A DNA stretch of 64,000 nucleotides from Orlajensenia leifsoniae (GCF_004570845.1 NZ_SPQZ01000002.1:124001-188000); one strand, 5' to 3'; positions 40,359-49,022 are shown, numbered from the stretch's first letter. Program-made: numbers and translations. Notes: generated from the sequence alone by a model not told the origin.

Positions 40359-41252
40359 GTGACACCCCAGGACCTCCGAACGACGCGTGAGCGCACGGCC
40401 GAACCGTACGATTTCCGTCGTCCGACGAGCCTCGCCCGCGAGCAGTCGCGCATGCTCGAGCTCGCGTTCGAGACCTTCGCCCGGGCCTGGGGAACGCAGA
40501 TGACGGCGCGGGTGCGCGTGCTCTCCCACGCCACCTGCCACCGCGTCGTCATGCAGAGCTACGACGAGTACTCGGCCTCGCTCCCGTCGACGACGGCGAT
40601 GGTGCTCTGCACGATCGGAGACACCGACGCCAAGGCCGTCGTGCAGTTCCCGGCCTCCGACGCGCTCGGGTGGGTGCACCACATGCTGGGCGGTCACGCC
40701 GGCGAGTCCTTCCCCGAGCGCACCTTCACCCCCATCGAGCTCGCCCTGGTGCGCCGCATCATGGACGACTCCCTCGAAGACCTGCAGTACGCGCTGGGAG
40801 CCCTCCTCGTCGCCCCCATCGCGGTCGACGGGGTGCAGTACAACTCGCAGTTCGCCCAGGCCGCCCCCACCACCGAGCTCATGATCATCGCCGAGTTCGC
40901 GTTGACCGTGGGAGAGCGCGAGACCAGGGCCACGGTCGCCCTGCCTGCCGCCAGCCTGCTCCCGCGCCTCGGCTCCGGCCTCGGCGCGGCGTCGACGGCC
41001 AACGCACGCTCCCTCGTCGAGGCCCAGGTACAGACGGTTCCCGTCGAGGTCTCCCTGCGCCTGGCCGAGGCCCCGATCCGCCCCGGAGTCGTCCTCGGGC
41101 TCGCCGTCGGCGATGTCATCCCCCTTCCGCATCCGGAGCACCGCCCCCTGCAGCTCAGCGTGAACGGCGAGGTCCTCGCCGACGCCGCTGTCGGCACCAG
41201 CGGGTCCCGCAGAGCCCTCGTCGTCGTCAGCATGAAAGAGAGTCCCCGATGA
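40359..41252 (+). CDS. fliM: FliM, motor switch protein
   Basis: A 297-residue C-ring protein. YDFRRPTSLAREQSRMLELAFETFARAWGTQ is the FliM start; the middle has SFPERTFTPIELALVRRIMDDSLEDLQYAL; the C-terminal SpoA domain covers about 220-290. The usual N-terminal CheY-binding peptide (LSQ-E-DALL type) is not present. GTG 40359 is the start because the sigma-28 -10 ends 8 nt before it; there is no ribosome binding site, so leaderless initiation is expected. No chemotaxis genes are in the window. Confidence 0.93.
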   Translation: MTPQDLRTTRERTAEPYDFRRPTSLAREQSRMLELAFETFARAWGTQMTARVRVLSHATCHRVVMQSYDEYSASLPSTTAMVLCTIGDTDAKAVVQFPASDALGWVHHMLGGHAGESFPERTFTPIELALVRRIMDDSLEDLQYALGALLVAPIAVDGVQYNSQFAQAAPTTELMIIAEFALTVGERETRATVALPAASLLPRLGSGLGAASTANARSLVEAQVQTVPVEVSLRLAEAPIRPGVVLGLAVGDVIPLPHPEHRPLQLSVNGEVLADAAVGTSGSRRALVVVSMKESPR

Positions 41253-41944
41253 TCTCCACCGCCTCCGTCTCCTCGGTCGCCGTCACCACCCTCGTCGAGG
41301 TGCTCCCGACCGACCGCCGCCTCTCGGCAGAACTCCTGTCGGACCGGTCCGGCCTCGCGGCATCGTTCTCGGACGCCGTCGTCGCATCGTTCGTCGGATC
41401 GTCCTCCGCCGAGCTCGCGCTCGTGCTCCAGGCGGCCGCCGGCATCGACGACGCCCTGGGCACCGCGGGCACCGCCGTCTCGCAGGCCGATGCGCTGCGC
41501 CCGGCGCTCGAGGCCGCCGCAGCGACGCTCGGCCCCGGCGTGCTCGGCACCGCCAGGGTCGATCGTGCCGGCTGGGTCGCCGATGCCGAGGCCGAGGTCT
41601 ACGCCCTCACCGACGGAGGCGTGACCGTCGGCTGGTTCGCGCTCCGGATGCACCGTCCCACCCGTCCGGCGACGGATGCGGCATCCGGCGATGCGCCCAA
41701 CCTCGGTCGCATCCGCGACGTCGAGATGACCCTCGCCGTCGAGCTCGGGCGCACGCGGATGTCGGTGCGCGACGTGCTCTCCATCGAGCCGGGCTCGGTC
41801 ATCGAGCTCGACCGCTCGGCCGGCGCCCCGGCCGACGTCCTGCTCAACGGCCGCCTCATCGCGCACGGCGAGATCGTGGTCGTCGACCAGGACTACGCCG
41901 TGCGCATCACCCGCATCCTCGACGTCGCCGAGGGCGACGCCTAG
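41249..41944 (+). CDS. fliN: FliN-type switch protein with extended N-terminal domain
   Basis: A 231-residue protein. The C-terminal SpoA domain (about 150-231) has the FliN pattern DVEMTLAVELGRTRMSVRDVLSIEPGSVIELDRSAGAPADVLLNGRLIAHGEIVVVDQDYAVRITRI. The N-terminal 145 residues, Ala-rich with VVASFVGSSSAELALVLQAAAG, look like a CheC/CheX-type domain of the FliY kind but without the recognisable phosphatase motif. Longer than the usual 100-130 residue FliN. Overlaps fliM by 4 nt. Confidence 0.9.
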   Translation: MISTASVSSVAVTTLVEVLPTDRRLSAELLSDRSGLAASFSDAVVASFVGSSSAELALVLQAAAGIDDALGTAGTAVSQADALRPALEAAAATLGPGVLGTARVDRAGWVADAEAEVYALTDGGVTVGWFALRMHRPTRPATDAASGDAPNLGRIRDVEMTLAVELGRTRMSVRDVLSIEPGSVIELDRSAGAPADVLLNGRLIAHGEIVVVDQDYAVRITRILDVAEGDA

Positions 41945-42412
41945 ATGGATCTCGTCATCGTCGTGGCCCGGGTCGCGCTGTCGCTCGCCGCCGTGCTCGG
42001 CCTGCTCGTCTTCCTGCAGCGCCGCATCACGCGCGGCTCGAAGCGGCGCATGCGCAAGGCGAGCCCGCTCGAGGTCGTCGCCCGCACCGGCGTCGGGTCG
42101 AAGGCATCCGTCGTCGTCGTCGACGTCGACGGCCGTCGCTTCGTGCTCGGCGTGACCGAGCAGAACATCAACGTCCTGCACTCCGGCGAGCGCACGCCCG
42201 TCGTCGATCCCTCGACGACCGACGACGAGTTCCAGCGCGTGCTGGCCGACGCGGCATTCGACGCGGAACCCGCAGCAGCCGCCGCTCCCGATGACCTCCC
42301 CACCCGAGCCTCGGTCAAGCGGGCGAACCCTCCGGCCCTCGCCGGAAGCGGCTCGATCCTGTCGCGGGAGACCTGGCGGGCGACAGCCGCCTTCCTCCGG
42401 CAGGATCGGTGA
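41945..42412 (+). CDS. fliO: FliO, export-gate assembly protein
   Basis: A 155-residue protein with one N-terminal membrane helix (VIVVARVALSLAAVLGLLVFLQ), a basic stretch, and a short beta domain (LEVVARTGVGSKASVVVVDVDGRRFVLGVTEQNINVL) that is the FliO signature. It helps assemble the FliP ring. The C-terminal half is low complexity. ATG 41945 directly follows the fliN stop. The GTG of fliP overlaps its end. Confidence 0.88.
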   Translation: MDLVIVVARVALSLAAVLGLLVFLQRRITRGSKRRMRKASPLEVVARTGVGSKASVVVVDVDGRRFVLGVTEQNINVLHSGERTPVVDPSTTDDEFQRVLADAAFDAEPAAAAAPDDLPTRASVKRANPPALAGSGSILSRETWRATAAFLRQDR

Positions 42413-43248
42413 GGGCCGCGGCGACCAGGAGAGGCCCGGCGATCGGCCGCATCCTCGCCCTGCTGATCGCTGCGACCGCCATCGCGTTCGTGCTCATGAT
42501 GCTCGGCGCGCACCCCGCGTCGGCCGCCCCGTCCGACCCCGTGTCGCCGACGGATCCCGCAGCGCCTACCGGCGGCGGCGATGTGAGCGTCGAGATCAAC
42601 GGCCCCAACGGCGAGCCGAGCACGGCCGTCATCACGCTGATCGGCATCACGCTGCTCTCGGTGGCGCCGGCGCTCCTGCTCATGATGACGTCGTTCACGA
42701 AGATCTTCGTCGTGCTCGCCATGACCCGGAACGCCCTGGCCCTGCCGACGATCCCGCCGAACCAGGTGCTGGCCGGGCTCGCCCTGTTCCTGTCGCTGTT
42801 CATCATGGCTCCGGTGCTGACCGAGATCAACACCGTCGCCGTGCAGCCGTTCCTGAACGGCACGACCGACTTCACGCAGGCCGTGACGGCGGCATCCGTT
42901 CCCCTGCACGAGTTCATGATCGCGTTCACGCGGGAGGACGACATCGCCCTCATGACGCGCGCCGCCGGGCAGCCGAACCCTGTCACCCCCGAGTCCGTCC
43001 CGATGATCACCCTCATCCCGGCCTTCATGATCTCGGAGCTGCGAGCGGCCTTCATCATCGGGTTCGTCATCTTCATCCCCTTCCTCGTCATCGACCTCGT
43101 CGTCTCGGCCGCCCTCATGTCGATGGGCATGATGATGCTCCCGCCCGTGATGATCTCGCTGCCGTTCAAGATCCTGCTGTTCGTGCTCGTCGACGGCTGG
43201 GGCCTCATCATCACCTCGCTCATCCAGAGCTACAGCGGAGGTGGCTGA
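42409..43248 (+). CDS. fliP: FliP, type III export gate protein
   Basis: A 279-residue membrane protein with a signal-like N-terminus (ILALLIAATAIAFVLMMLGAHPASA) followed by the FliP core: LLLMMTSFTKIFVVLAMTRNALALPTIPPNQVLAGLALFLSLFIMAPV and ISELRAAFIIGFVIFIPFLVIDLVVSAALMSMGMMMLPPVMISLPFKILLFVLVDGW. These are the family signatures. It forms the pentameric export gate. GTG 42409 overlaps fliO by 4 nt and its stop overlaps fliQ by one base. Confidence 0.96.
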   Translation: MRAAATRRGPAIGRILALLIAATAIAFVLMMLGAHPASAAPSDPVSPTDPAAPTGGGDVSVEINGPNGEPSTAVITLIGITLLSVAPALLLMMTSFTKIFVVLAMTRNALALPTIPPNQVLAGLALFLSLFIMAPVLTEINTVAVQPFLNGTTDFTQAVTAASVPLHEFMIAFTREDDIALMTRAAGQPNPVTPESVPMITLIPAFMISELRAAFIIGFVIFIPFLVIDLVVSAALMSMGMMMLPPVMISLPFKILLFVLVDGWGLIITSLIQSYSGGG

Positions 43249-43523
43249 TGGACACCAATGCGGTCCTCGACATCGGCATGCAGAGCCTCCTGATCTCGGC
43301 GAAGCTCGCGGCCCCCGTGCTCGTGACGGCGCTGGTCGTCGGCTTCGCGATCTCGCTGCTGCAGTCGATCACCCAGATCCAGGAGGTGACGCTCTCGTTC
43401 GTGCCCAAGGCCGTCGCCGTGTCCGTGGCCCTTCTCATCTCCGGCCACTGGATGATCTCCGAGCTCCTCGCCTTCACCCATGAGCTCTTCGCCCGCATCC
43501 CCTCCCTCGTCGGTGGCGGGTGA
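43248..43523 (+). CDS. fliQ: FliQ, type III export gate protein
   Basis: A 91-residue two-span membrane protein. VLVTALVVGFAISLLQSITQIQEVTLSFVPKAVAVSVALLISGHWM contains the diagnostic Q-x-T-QI-E-TL-F-PK stretch of FliQ. ATG overlaps the fliP stop (TGATG). It is one base from fliR. Confidence 0.95.
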   Translation: MDTNAVLDIGMQSLLISAKLAAPVLVTALVVGFAISLLQSITQIQEVTLSFVPKAVAVSVALLISGHWMISELLAFTHELFARIPSLVGGG

Positions 43524-43524
43524 C

Positions 43525-44283
43525 ATGGGCCTGTCCATCGACGCGGCCTGGCTCGAGGCCGTCATGCTCGCCGGGGTGCGGATGGCGGCGTTCCTCGTGA
43601 TCGCGCCGCCGTTCTCGACCCGCGCGATCCCCGCACGTGTGAAGGCGATGCTCGCGGTCGGCCTCGCCCTCGCCGTCTCCCCGCGGGTCGTACCCGGCTA
43701 TCAGGTCGGTGACGCCGCCGCGTTCTTCGGCTCGCTCGTGCAGGAGGTGCTCGTCGGGGCGCTCATGGGCTTCCTCGTCTTCGTCGTGTTCTCCGCCGTG
43801 CAGTCGGCCGGTGGCCTGATCGACCTGTTCGGCGGGTTCCAGCTCGCGCAGGCCTTCGACCCGCAGCAGATGATCAACGGAGCCCAGTTCGCGCGGCTGT
43901 TCCAGATGACGGCGCTGGCCCTCATGTTCGCCTCCGGCGCCTATCAGCTCGTGATCGGCGGGCTGGTGCGCTCGTTCACCGCGCTGCCCGTCGGGGGAGC
44001 GTTCGACCTCGGCGCCTCGGTCGAGTCCCTCGTGCAGGCCGTCACCCAGATGCTCGTCGCCGCGCTCCAGATCGCCGGCCCGCTGATCGTCGTGCTGTTC
44101 CTGGCCGATATCGGCCTCGGCCTCCTCACCCGGGTCGCGCCGGCCCTCAACGCCTTCTCCCTCAGCTTCCCGGTCAAGATCGGGCTCACGCTGATGCTCG
44201 GCGGCCTCGCCTACGCGGCGCTGCCGGCTGTGATCTCCGCCCTCACGGGCACGGCGGTCGAACTCATGGCGGGGGTGCGCTGA
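43525..44283 (+). CDS. fliR: FliR, type III export gate protein
   Basis: A 252-residue membrane protein with six hydrophobic segments. The family stretches APPFSTRAIPARVKAMLAVGLALAVSP, AGGLIDLFGGFQLAQAFDPQQMINGAQFARLFQMTALALMF and ADIGLGLLTRVAPALNAFSLSFPVKIGLTL are present. ATG 43525 is preferred (normal FliR start, GGCGGGTG upstream). An earlier in-frame ATG at 43480 lies within fliQ. Coupled to flhB by TGATG. Confidence 0.94.
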   Translation: MGLSIDAAWLEAVMLAGVRMAAFLVIAPPFSTRAIPARVKAMLAVGLALAVSPRVVPGYQVGDAAAFFGSLVQEVLVGALMGFLVFVVFSAVQSAGGLIDLFGGFQLAQAFDPQQMINGAQFARLFQMTALALMFASGAYQLVIGGLVRSFTALPVGGAFDLGASVESLVQAVTQMLVAALQIAGPLIVVLFLADIGLGLLTRVAPALNAFSLSFPVKIGLTLMLGGLAYAALPAVISALTGTAVELMAGVR

Positions 44284-45386
44284 TGGCCGAGTCCGACTCC
44301 CAGGAACGCACAGAGCAGGCCACTCCGAAGAGGATGAAGGAGGTGCGCCGCAAGGGGCAGCTCACCACCTCACAGGACCTCACGGCGTGGGTCGGCATCG
44401 GGGCCGCTGCGGTCATGCTGCCGTCGACGATCCAGCGGGGGGCGGATGCCGGGGTCGACCAGATGTTCGCCATCTCATCGGTCATCGCGGACCCCGATCC
44501 GGCCGTGGCCGTCACGGCCATGCAGGACGCCTTCGGCTCCTTCGGCACCGTGCTCGGCCCGATGCTCGGCGTCGTGCTGATCGCCGTCATCGCCGGAGCC
44601 GTCGTGCAGGGCGGCGTGCACGTGCGGGCATTCACCGGCAAGTTCGAGCAGTTCAACCTCGTGTCGGGGGTCCAGAGGGTGTTCGGGCTGCGCGCCCTGT
44701 ACGAGGGCGTCAAGTCGCTCACCAAGACACTCGTCGTCGGCATCGTGCTCGCCGTCGTCATCGTGGGTCTCGTCCCCGTGCTCTCCGCAGCAGGATCCCT
44801 TCCCATCTCGAGGCTGCTCGGCATCGGGGAGGAGGCATCCGCCACCCTCATCCGGACCGCCGTGACCGCCGGTCTCGTCCTCGCCGCCATCGACGTGCTC
44901 GTCGTCCTGCGGCGCAACCGCACCAAGTCGCGCATGACCAAGCGCGAGGTGCTCGATGAGAACAAGAACACCGATGGCGACCCGCTGATCAAGTCGCAGC
45001 GGCGCTCCCGTCAACTCGCGATGAGCCGCAATCGCATGATCGCCGCCGTCGCCGATGCCGACGTCGTACTGGTGAACCCCACGCACATCGCCATCGCCCT
45101 CAGCTACACCCCGGGCAAGTCCGCCCCGCGCGTCGTGGCGAAGGGGTCCGAGCTCATCGCCACCCGCATCCGCGAGAAGGCTGAGGAGCACCGGGTGCCG
45201 CTCGTGCGCGACGTGCAGCTCGCGCGTGCGCTGCACGCCGGCTGCGAGGTCGGGCAGGTGATCCCCGCCGAGTTCTACACGGCGGTGGCTCGCGTGCTCG
45301 CCTTCGTCATGGCCCTCGAACGCCGCGGAACCCGCGGCGGCATGCACACGATTCTGCCGGCTGCCGTCGGCGCCACAGGAGGATGA
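44283..45386 (+). CDS. flhB: FlhB, export specificity switch
   Basis: A 367-residue protein. The opening SDSQERTEQATPKRMKEVRRKGQ is the FlhB signature, four membrane segments follow, and the cytoplasmic domain holds the self-cleaving NPTH (265-268) in VLVNPTHIAIALSY. Cleavage, triggered by FliK, changes export from hook to filament proteins. The length is normal. ATG overlaps fliR by one base; the stop falls before flhA. Confidence 0.96.
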   Translation: MAESDSQERTEQATPKRMKEVRRKGQLTTSQDLTAWVGIGAAAVMLPSTIQRGADAGVDQMFAISSVIADPDPAVAVTAMQDAFGSFGTVLGPMLGVVLIAVIAGAVVQGGVHVRAFTGKFEQFNLVSGVQRVFGLRALYEGVKSLTKTLVVGIVLAVVIVGLVPVLSAAGSLPISRLLGIGEEASATLIRTAVTAGLVLAAIDVLVVLRRNRTKSRMTKREVLDENKNTDGDPLIKSQRRSRQLAMSRNRMIAAVADADVVLVNPTHIAIALSYTPGKSAPRVVAKGSELIATRIREKAEEHRVPLVRDVQLARALHAGCEVGQVIPAEFYTAVARVLAFVMALERRGTRGGMHTILPAAVGATGG

Positions 45387-45388
45387 AC

Positions 45389-47434
45389 GTGAATCGCAAC
45401 TTCGCCAGGCTCGGCGTTCCGGTCGGGATCGTCGCCGTCGTGCTGCTGCTGGTCGTGCCCGTGCCGGCGTGGCTCCTCGACGCCCTCATCGTCGTCAACA
45501 TCCTGCTGGCGCTCATCATCCTGCTGACCACGATGTTCGCGAGACGCCCACTCGACTTCTCCGTGTTCCCGTCCCTGCTCCTCGGAGCGACGCTGTTCCG
45601 GCTCGGGCTCAACGTGGCGTCCACCCGCCTCGTCCTCGGCGACGGCTATGCCGGGCAGGTCATCGCGGCCTTCGGGCACGTCGCCGTCGGAGGATCCCTG
45701 ATCATCGGCGCCGTGGTGTTCCTCATCCTCGTCGTCATCCAGTTCGTCGTCGTCACGAAGGGTGCTGAGCGCGTCGCCGAAGTGGGAGCTCGCTTCACCC
45801 TCGACGCGATGCCCGGAAAGCAGATGGCCATCGACGCCGACCTGAACGCCGGCCTCATCACCGACGTCCAGGCCAGGGAGCGACGCGCCGAGGTCTCGGC
45901 GGAGGCCGACTTCTACGGGGCGATGGACGGCGCCTCGAAGTTCGTCAAGGGTGACGCGATCGCCGGGATCATCATCATCATCATCAACATCGTGGGCGGG
46001 ATCGCGATCGGGATGCTCCAGGACGGCCTCTCGATCGAGGACGCCGTCAGCACCTACAGCCTCCTCACCATCGGCGACGGCCTGGTGACGCAGGTGCCCG
46101 CACTGCTCATGGCCGTCTCCACGGGCATGATCGTGACCCGCTCGAACGCCGAATCCGATCTCGGCACCACGGCATCCGCCCAGCTGATGCAGTCACGCAC
46201 GGCGCTGCAGATCGCCGCCTGCGCCGCCATCGTGATGGCGCTCATCCCCGAGATGCCCAAGCTGCCGTTCCTCGTGGTCGGAGCCCTGCTGTTCTGGGCG
46301 GCCGCCCGCGTCAAGGCGAGCGATGCGAAGAAGGCCGCGGAGGCCGAGCGCGCCGAGACGCTGCCGCCGGCGCCGGCCGAGACGCCGGAGGAGCTGATGG
46401 AGCAGATGCGGGTGCACGCCCTCGAGATCCTGCTGGCTCCCGACATCGTCGACCTGGTCTCGGGTTCGGCCGACGACCTGCTGGGTCGGGTGCGGGCGCT
46501 TCGCCGCAAGATCGCCTTCGACCTCGGGGTCGTCGTGCCGCCGGTGCGCACGCGCGACAGCGTCGAACTGCCCATGGACACCTACGTCATCAGGGTCGCC
46601 GGCGTGGAGATGGGGCGCGGCACGGCCCCGGCCGGGCGGGTCCTCGCACTCGGCGACGGTCTCGAGGGGATGCCGGGCATCGCCACAGTCGAGCCGGTCT
46701 TCGGCCTCTCGGGCAAGTGGATCCCGCTGGGGATGCGTCACAGCGCCGAGATCGCCGGGGCCACCGTCATCGATCGCGTCTCGGTGGTCGTCACCCACCT
46801 GTCGAGCATCATCACGGCCAATGCCGATCGTCTGCTCAGCCGGGAGGACGTCAGGACCCTCACCGACAGCGTGCGGCAGTCCAACCCCGCCGCCGTCGAG
46901 GAGCTCACCCCCACGCTGCTCTCCCTGGCCGAAGTGCAGCGGGTGCTGCGCGGCCTCCTCGCCGAGCAGGTGCCCATCAACGACCTCGCCCGCATCTACG
47001 AGGCGCTCGCCCTGCGCGCCAGGGTGTCGACCGACCCCGAGGGCCTCATCGAGGCTGCGCGCACAGCGCTCGGCCCGGCCCTCGCCTCCCCGCACGTCGA
47101 CGACGGGATCCTGCGCGTCATCATGATCGAACCCGGACTGGAGCAACGGATGCTGGAGGGCCTGCGCCCCGGTGAGAACGGCACGCAGATCGTGCTCGAC
47201 GCCACCATGATCGAGAAGGTGATCACCGGCGTCACGAACACCGTGCGCACAGTCGCCGATTCGGGGCGGAACGCCGTTCTGGTCTGCGCCCCGGCCCTCC
47301 GCTCGGCCATCCACCGGCTCGTCTCGGTGCAGGCGCCCGACCTGACCGTGCTGTCCTACACCGAGGTGACGACGATCGGTGCCCAGATCGAGACTCTCGG
47401 GGTGATCCGTGTCAGCGAACAGCTCTCGGCGTGA
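45389..47434 (+). CDS. flhA: FlhA, export gate cytoplasmic ring protein
   Basis: A 681-residue protein with eight N-terminal spans and a C-terminal cytosolic nonamer domain from about residue 320. The FHIPEP signature region reads TKGAERVAEVGARFTLDAMPGKQMAIDADLNAGLITDVQARERRAEVSAEADFYGAMDGASKFVKGDAIAG. GTG 45389 is preferred: AGGAGG ends 6 nt before it, whereas the in-frame ATG at 45383 directly abuts the AGGAGG. It docks chaperone-cargo complexes such as FliS-flagellin. Confidence 0.96.
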   Translation: MNRNFARLGVPVGIVAVVLLLVVPVPAWLLDALIVVNILLALIILLTTMFARRPLDFSVFPSLLLGATLFRLGLNVASTRLVLGDGYAGQVIAAFGHVAVGGSLIIGAVVFLILVVIQFVVVTKGAERVAEVGARFTLDAMPGKQMAIDADLNAGLITDVQARERRAEVSAEADFYGAMDGASKFVKGDAIAGIIIIIINIVGGIAIGMLQDGLSIEDAVSTYSLLTIGDGLVTQVPALLMAVSTGMIVTRSNAESDLGTTASAQLMQSRTALQIAACAAIVMALIPEMPKLPFLVVGALLFWAAARVKASDAKKAAEAERAETLPPAPAETPEELMEQMRVHALEILLAPDIVDLVSGSADDLLGRVRALRRKIAFDLGVVVPPVRTRDSVELPMDTYVIRVAGVEMGRGTAPAGRVLALGDGLEGMPGIATVEPVFGLSGKWIPLGMRHSAEIAGATVIDRVSVVVTHLSSIITANADRLLSREDVRTLTDSVRQSNPAAVEELTPTLLSLAEVQRVLRGLLAEQVPINDLARIYEALALRARVSTDPEGLIEAARTALGPALASPHVDDGILRVIMIEPGLEQRMLEGLRPGENGTQIVLDATMIEKVITGVTNTVRTVADSGRNAVLVCAPALRSAIHRLVSVQAPDLTVLSYTEVTTIGAQIETLGVIRVSEQLSA

Positions 47435-47464
47435 GTGCCGGATGAAGACGATAGTGTGGTTCGA

Positions 47465-47725
47465 ATGCTGGTCCTGACGCGCAAGATCGGTGAGCGCATC
47501 CTCATCGGAGACGACATCGTCGTGACCGTCCTCGACGTGCGCGGAGACAGTGTGCGCATCGGCATCGATGCCCCTGGCAGCATGCGCATCCAGCGCGACG
47601 AGGTGGTGCGAGCGGTCGAGGCGGCCAACGTCGAGGCGACCGAGGTCGGCGACGACGTCGCCGCGGGGCTCGTGGCCAGCCTTGCGGGGCTCGCGGCTCC
47701 AGCGGATCCCGCCCCACGCGGCTGA
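47465..47725 (+). CDS. csrA: CsrA, translational regulator
   Basis: An 86-residue CsrA/RsmA protein: LVLTRKIGERILIGDDIVVTVLDVRGDSVRIGIDAPGSMRIQRDEVV gives the five strands, with Arg6 (TRK) and Arg44-region residues used to bind GGA. The C-terminal 25 residues (GLVASLAGLAAPADPAPRG) extend beyond the usual length. It represses translation by covering GGA-containing ribosome binding sites; the expected target is flagellin. A TAGTGT -10-like box ends 7 nt before the ATG, so a separate, leaderless transcript is possible. The stop converges on the S4 gene with 7 nt between. Confidence 0.95.
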   Translation: MLVLTRKIGERILIGDDIVVTVLDVRGDSVRIGIDAPGSMRIQRDEVVRAVEAANVEATEVGDDVAAGLVASLAGLAAPADPAPRG

Positions 47726-47732
47726 CGCCCGC

Positions 47733-48104
47733 TCAGTGGCCGCGCAGCTCCTCGAGGTCGCGGCGCTCGCGCTTCGTGGGGCGCCCGGCCCCACGATCGC
47801 GCACGGGAACCGCTGCCACGGCCTCGCGCGGCGGTGGCGGGGGAGTCTTGTCGATCATCGCGGCCGCGGCGACCTCGGCGCCCACGCGCTTCACGATGAT
47901 GCGCTGCACGACCATGATCCGGTCGAAGCCGTTGGCGCGCACGCGCACCTCGTCGCCGATGCGCACAGGCTGAGCCGCCTTCACCCGTTCGCCGTTCACC
48001 CGTACATGCCCCGCACGGCATGCTGCCGTGGCGAGCGAGCGCGTCTTGAACTGGCGCACAGCCCAGAGCCACGCATCCACGCGGGCTGACGTCACGGCAT
48101 CCAT
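47733..48104 (-). CDS. S4-domain RNA-binding protein, Hsp15-like
   Basis: A 123-residue protein with an S4 domain at the N-terminus: RVDAWLWAVRQFKTRSLATAACRAGHVRVNGERVKAAQPVRIGDEVRVRA. The C-terminus is basic and Pro-rich (GRPTKRERRDLEELRGH), as in Hsp15/YrfH-type heat-shock proteins that recycle stalled 50S subunits. Convergent with csrA and 9 nt after the carotenoid elongase in the opposite sense of the flagellar locus. Not part of the flagellar system. Confidence 0.88.
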   Translation of the reverse strand: MDAVTSARVDAWLWAVRQFKTRSLATAACRAGHVRVNGERVKAAQPVRIGDEVRVRANGFDRIMVVQRIIVKRVGAEVAAAAMIDKTPPPPPREAVAAVPVRDRGAGRPTKRERRDLEELRGH

Positions 48105-48113
48105 CGCACCAGA

Positions 48114-49022
48114 CTAACCGCGGATGAAGCTCCACCAGATGAGCAGCATCGTGACGAGGAACCCGACGACGAAGTTGATCGCCAGGAAGTGTCGCCAGCC
48201 GCGGTTCGCCGTCGCCGAGTCGGCATCGGTGACCGACCAGAACGGCGCGGCCGACACGATGTACGGCAGCACGAGCAGCGCCGCGAGCGGTCCCGGCCAC
48301 TCGGTCGCCAGCATGAGCACGCCGCCGAGGGCCCAGAAGACTATGGCGAGCCGCACAGTCCGGGCAGCCCCGAACCAGGTGGCGATCGACGCGATCCCGC
48401 CCTCGCGATCCGGCACGACATCCTGCACGGCGCCGAAGGCGTGGCTGGCCATGCCCCAGAGGAAGAAGGCCACGAGGATGGCGATCAGCTGCGGAGTGAA
48501 CGTCGCTCCGGCGACGACCAGGGCGTAGACGGCCGGGCTGACGAAGTGCGTGCTCGAGGTGGCTGAGTCGAGGAACGGACGTTCCTTGAAGCGCAGTCCC
48601 GGCACCGAGTAGGCGAGAACCGCGAACAGGCTGATCGCGAGGACCACCCACGACCACGGCTCCTCGGTGCCGCCGAGCACGAGCATCGCGACCACGAAGA
48701 CGGCGCTGAGCCCGACGCCCCAGCCGATCACGGCGCGATGCACCCGTGGATCGAGCAGGGCGCCCTCCACGCCGCCCTTCCGCGGATTGCGCATGTCCGA
48801 CTCGTAGTCGAAGACGTCGTTGACGCCGTACATGAGCAGGTTGTACGGGATCAGGAAGAACAGCGTCCCCACGACGAACAACGCGTCGACCCGGCCCGTG
48901 GTGAGCACGTAGGCCGCGGCGAAGGGGTAGGCGGTGTTGATCCAGCTGAGCGGTCGCGACGACAGCACCACCTGACGCAGGACGCCCGCGCGCGGGGCGG
49001 CATCCGTGTGATCGGCGGCCAT
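48114..49022 (-). CDS. crtEb: CrtEb, lycopene elongase (UbiA prenyltransferase)
   Basis: A 302-residue UbiA-family membrane prenyltransferase with about eight spans. The two Asp-rich motifs are NDVFDYESD (about 65-73) and DVVPDREGG (about 195-203). The neighbour genes and SRPLSWINTAYPFAAAYV opening match corynebacterial CrtEb, which adds two C5 units to lycopene to make C50 flavuxanthin. ATG 49022 overlaps the crtYf stop by one base; GTG 49025 is an alternative. Last gene of the carotenoid operon. Confidence 0.92.
   Translation of the reverse strand: MAADHTDAAPRAGVLRQVVLSSRPLSWINTAYPFAAAYVLTTGRVDALFVVGTLFFLIPYNLLMYGVNDVFDYESDMRNPRKGGVEGALLDPRVHRAVIGWGVGLSAVFVVAMLVLGGTEEPWSWVVLAISLFAVLAYSVPGLRFKERPFLDSATSSTHFVSPAVYALVVAGATFTPQLIAILVAFFLWGMASHAFGAVQDVVPDREGGIASIATWFGAARTVRLAIVFWALGGVLMLATEWPGPLAALLVLPYIVSAAPFWSVTDADSATANRGWRHFLAINFVVGFLVTMLLIWWSFIRG

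Noticed and set aside
45383-45388. ATG 45383 as flhA start
   Set aside because: It directly abuts the AGGAGG; GTG 45389 has proper 6-nt spacing.
47427-47454. Possible sixth sigma-28 promoter before csrA
   Set aside because: ACGATAG matches the -10 at 6 of 7 positions, but the expected CTAAC 16 nt upstream reads CGGCG.
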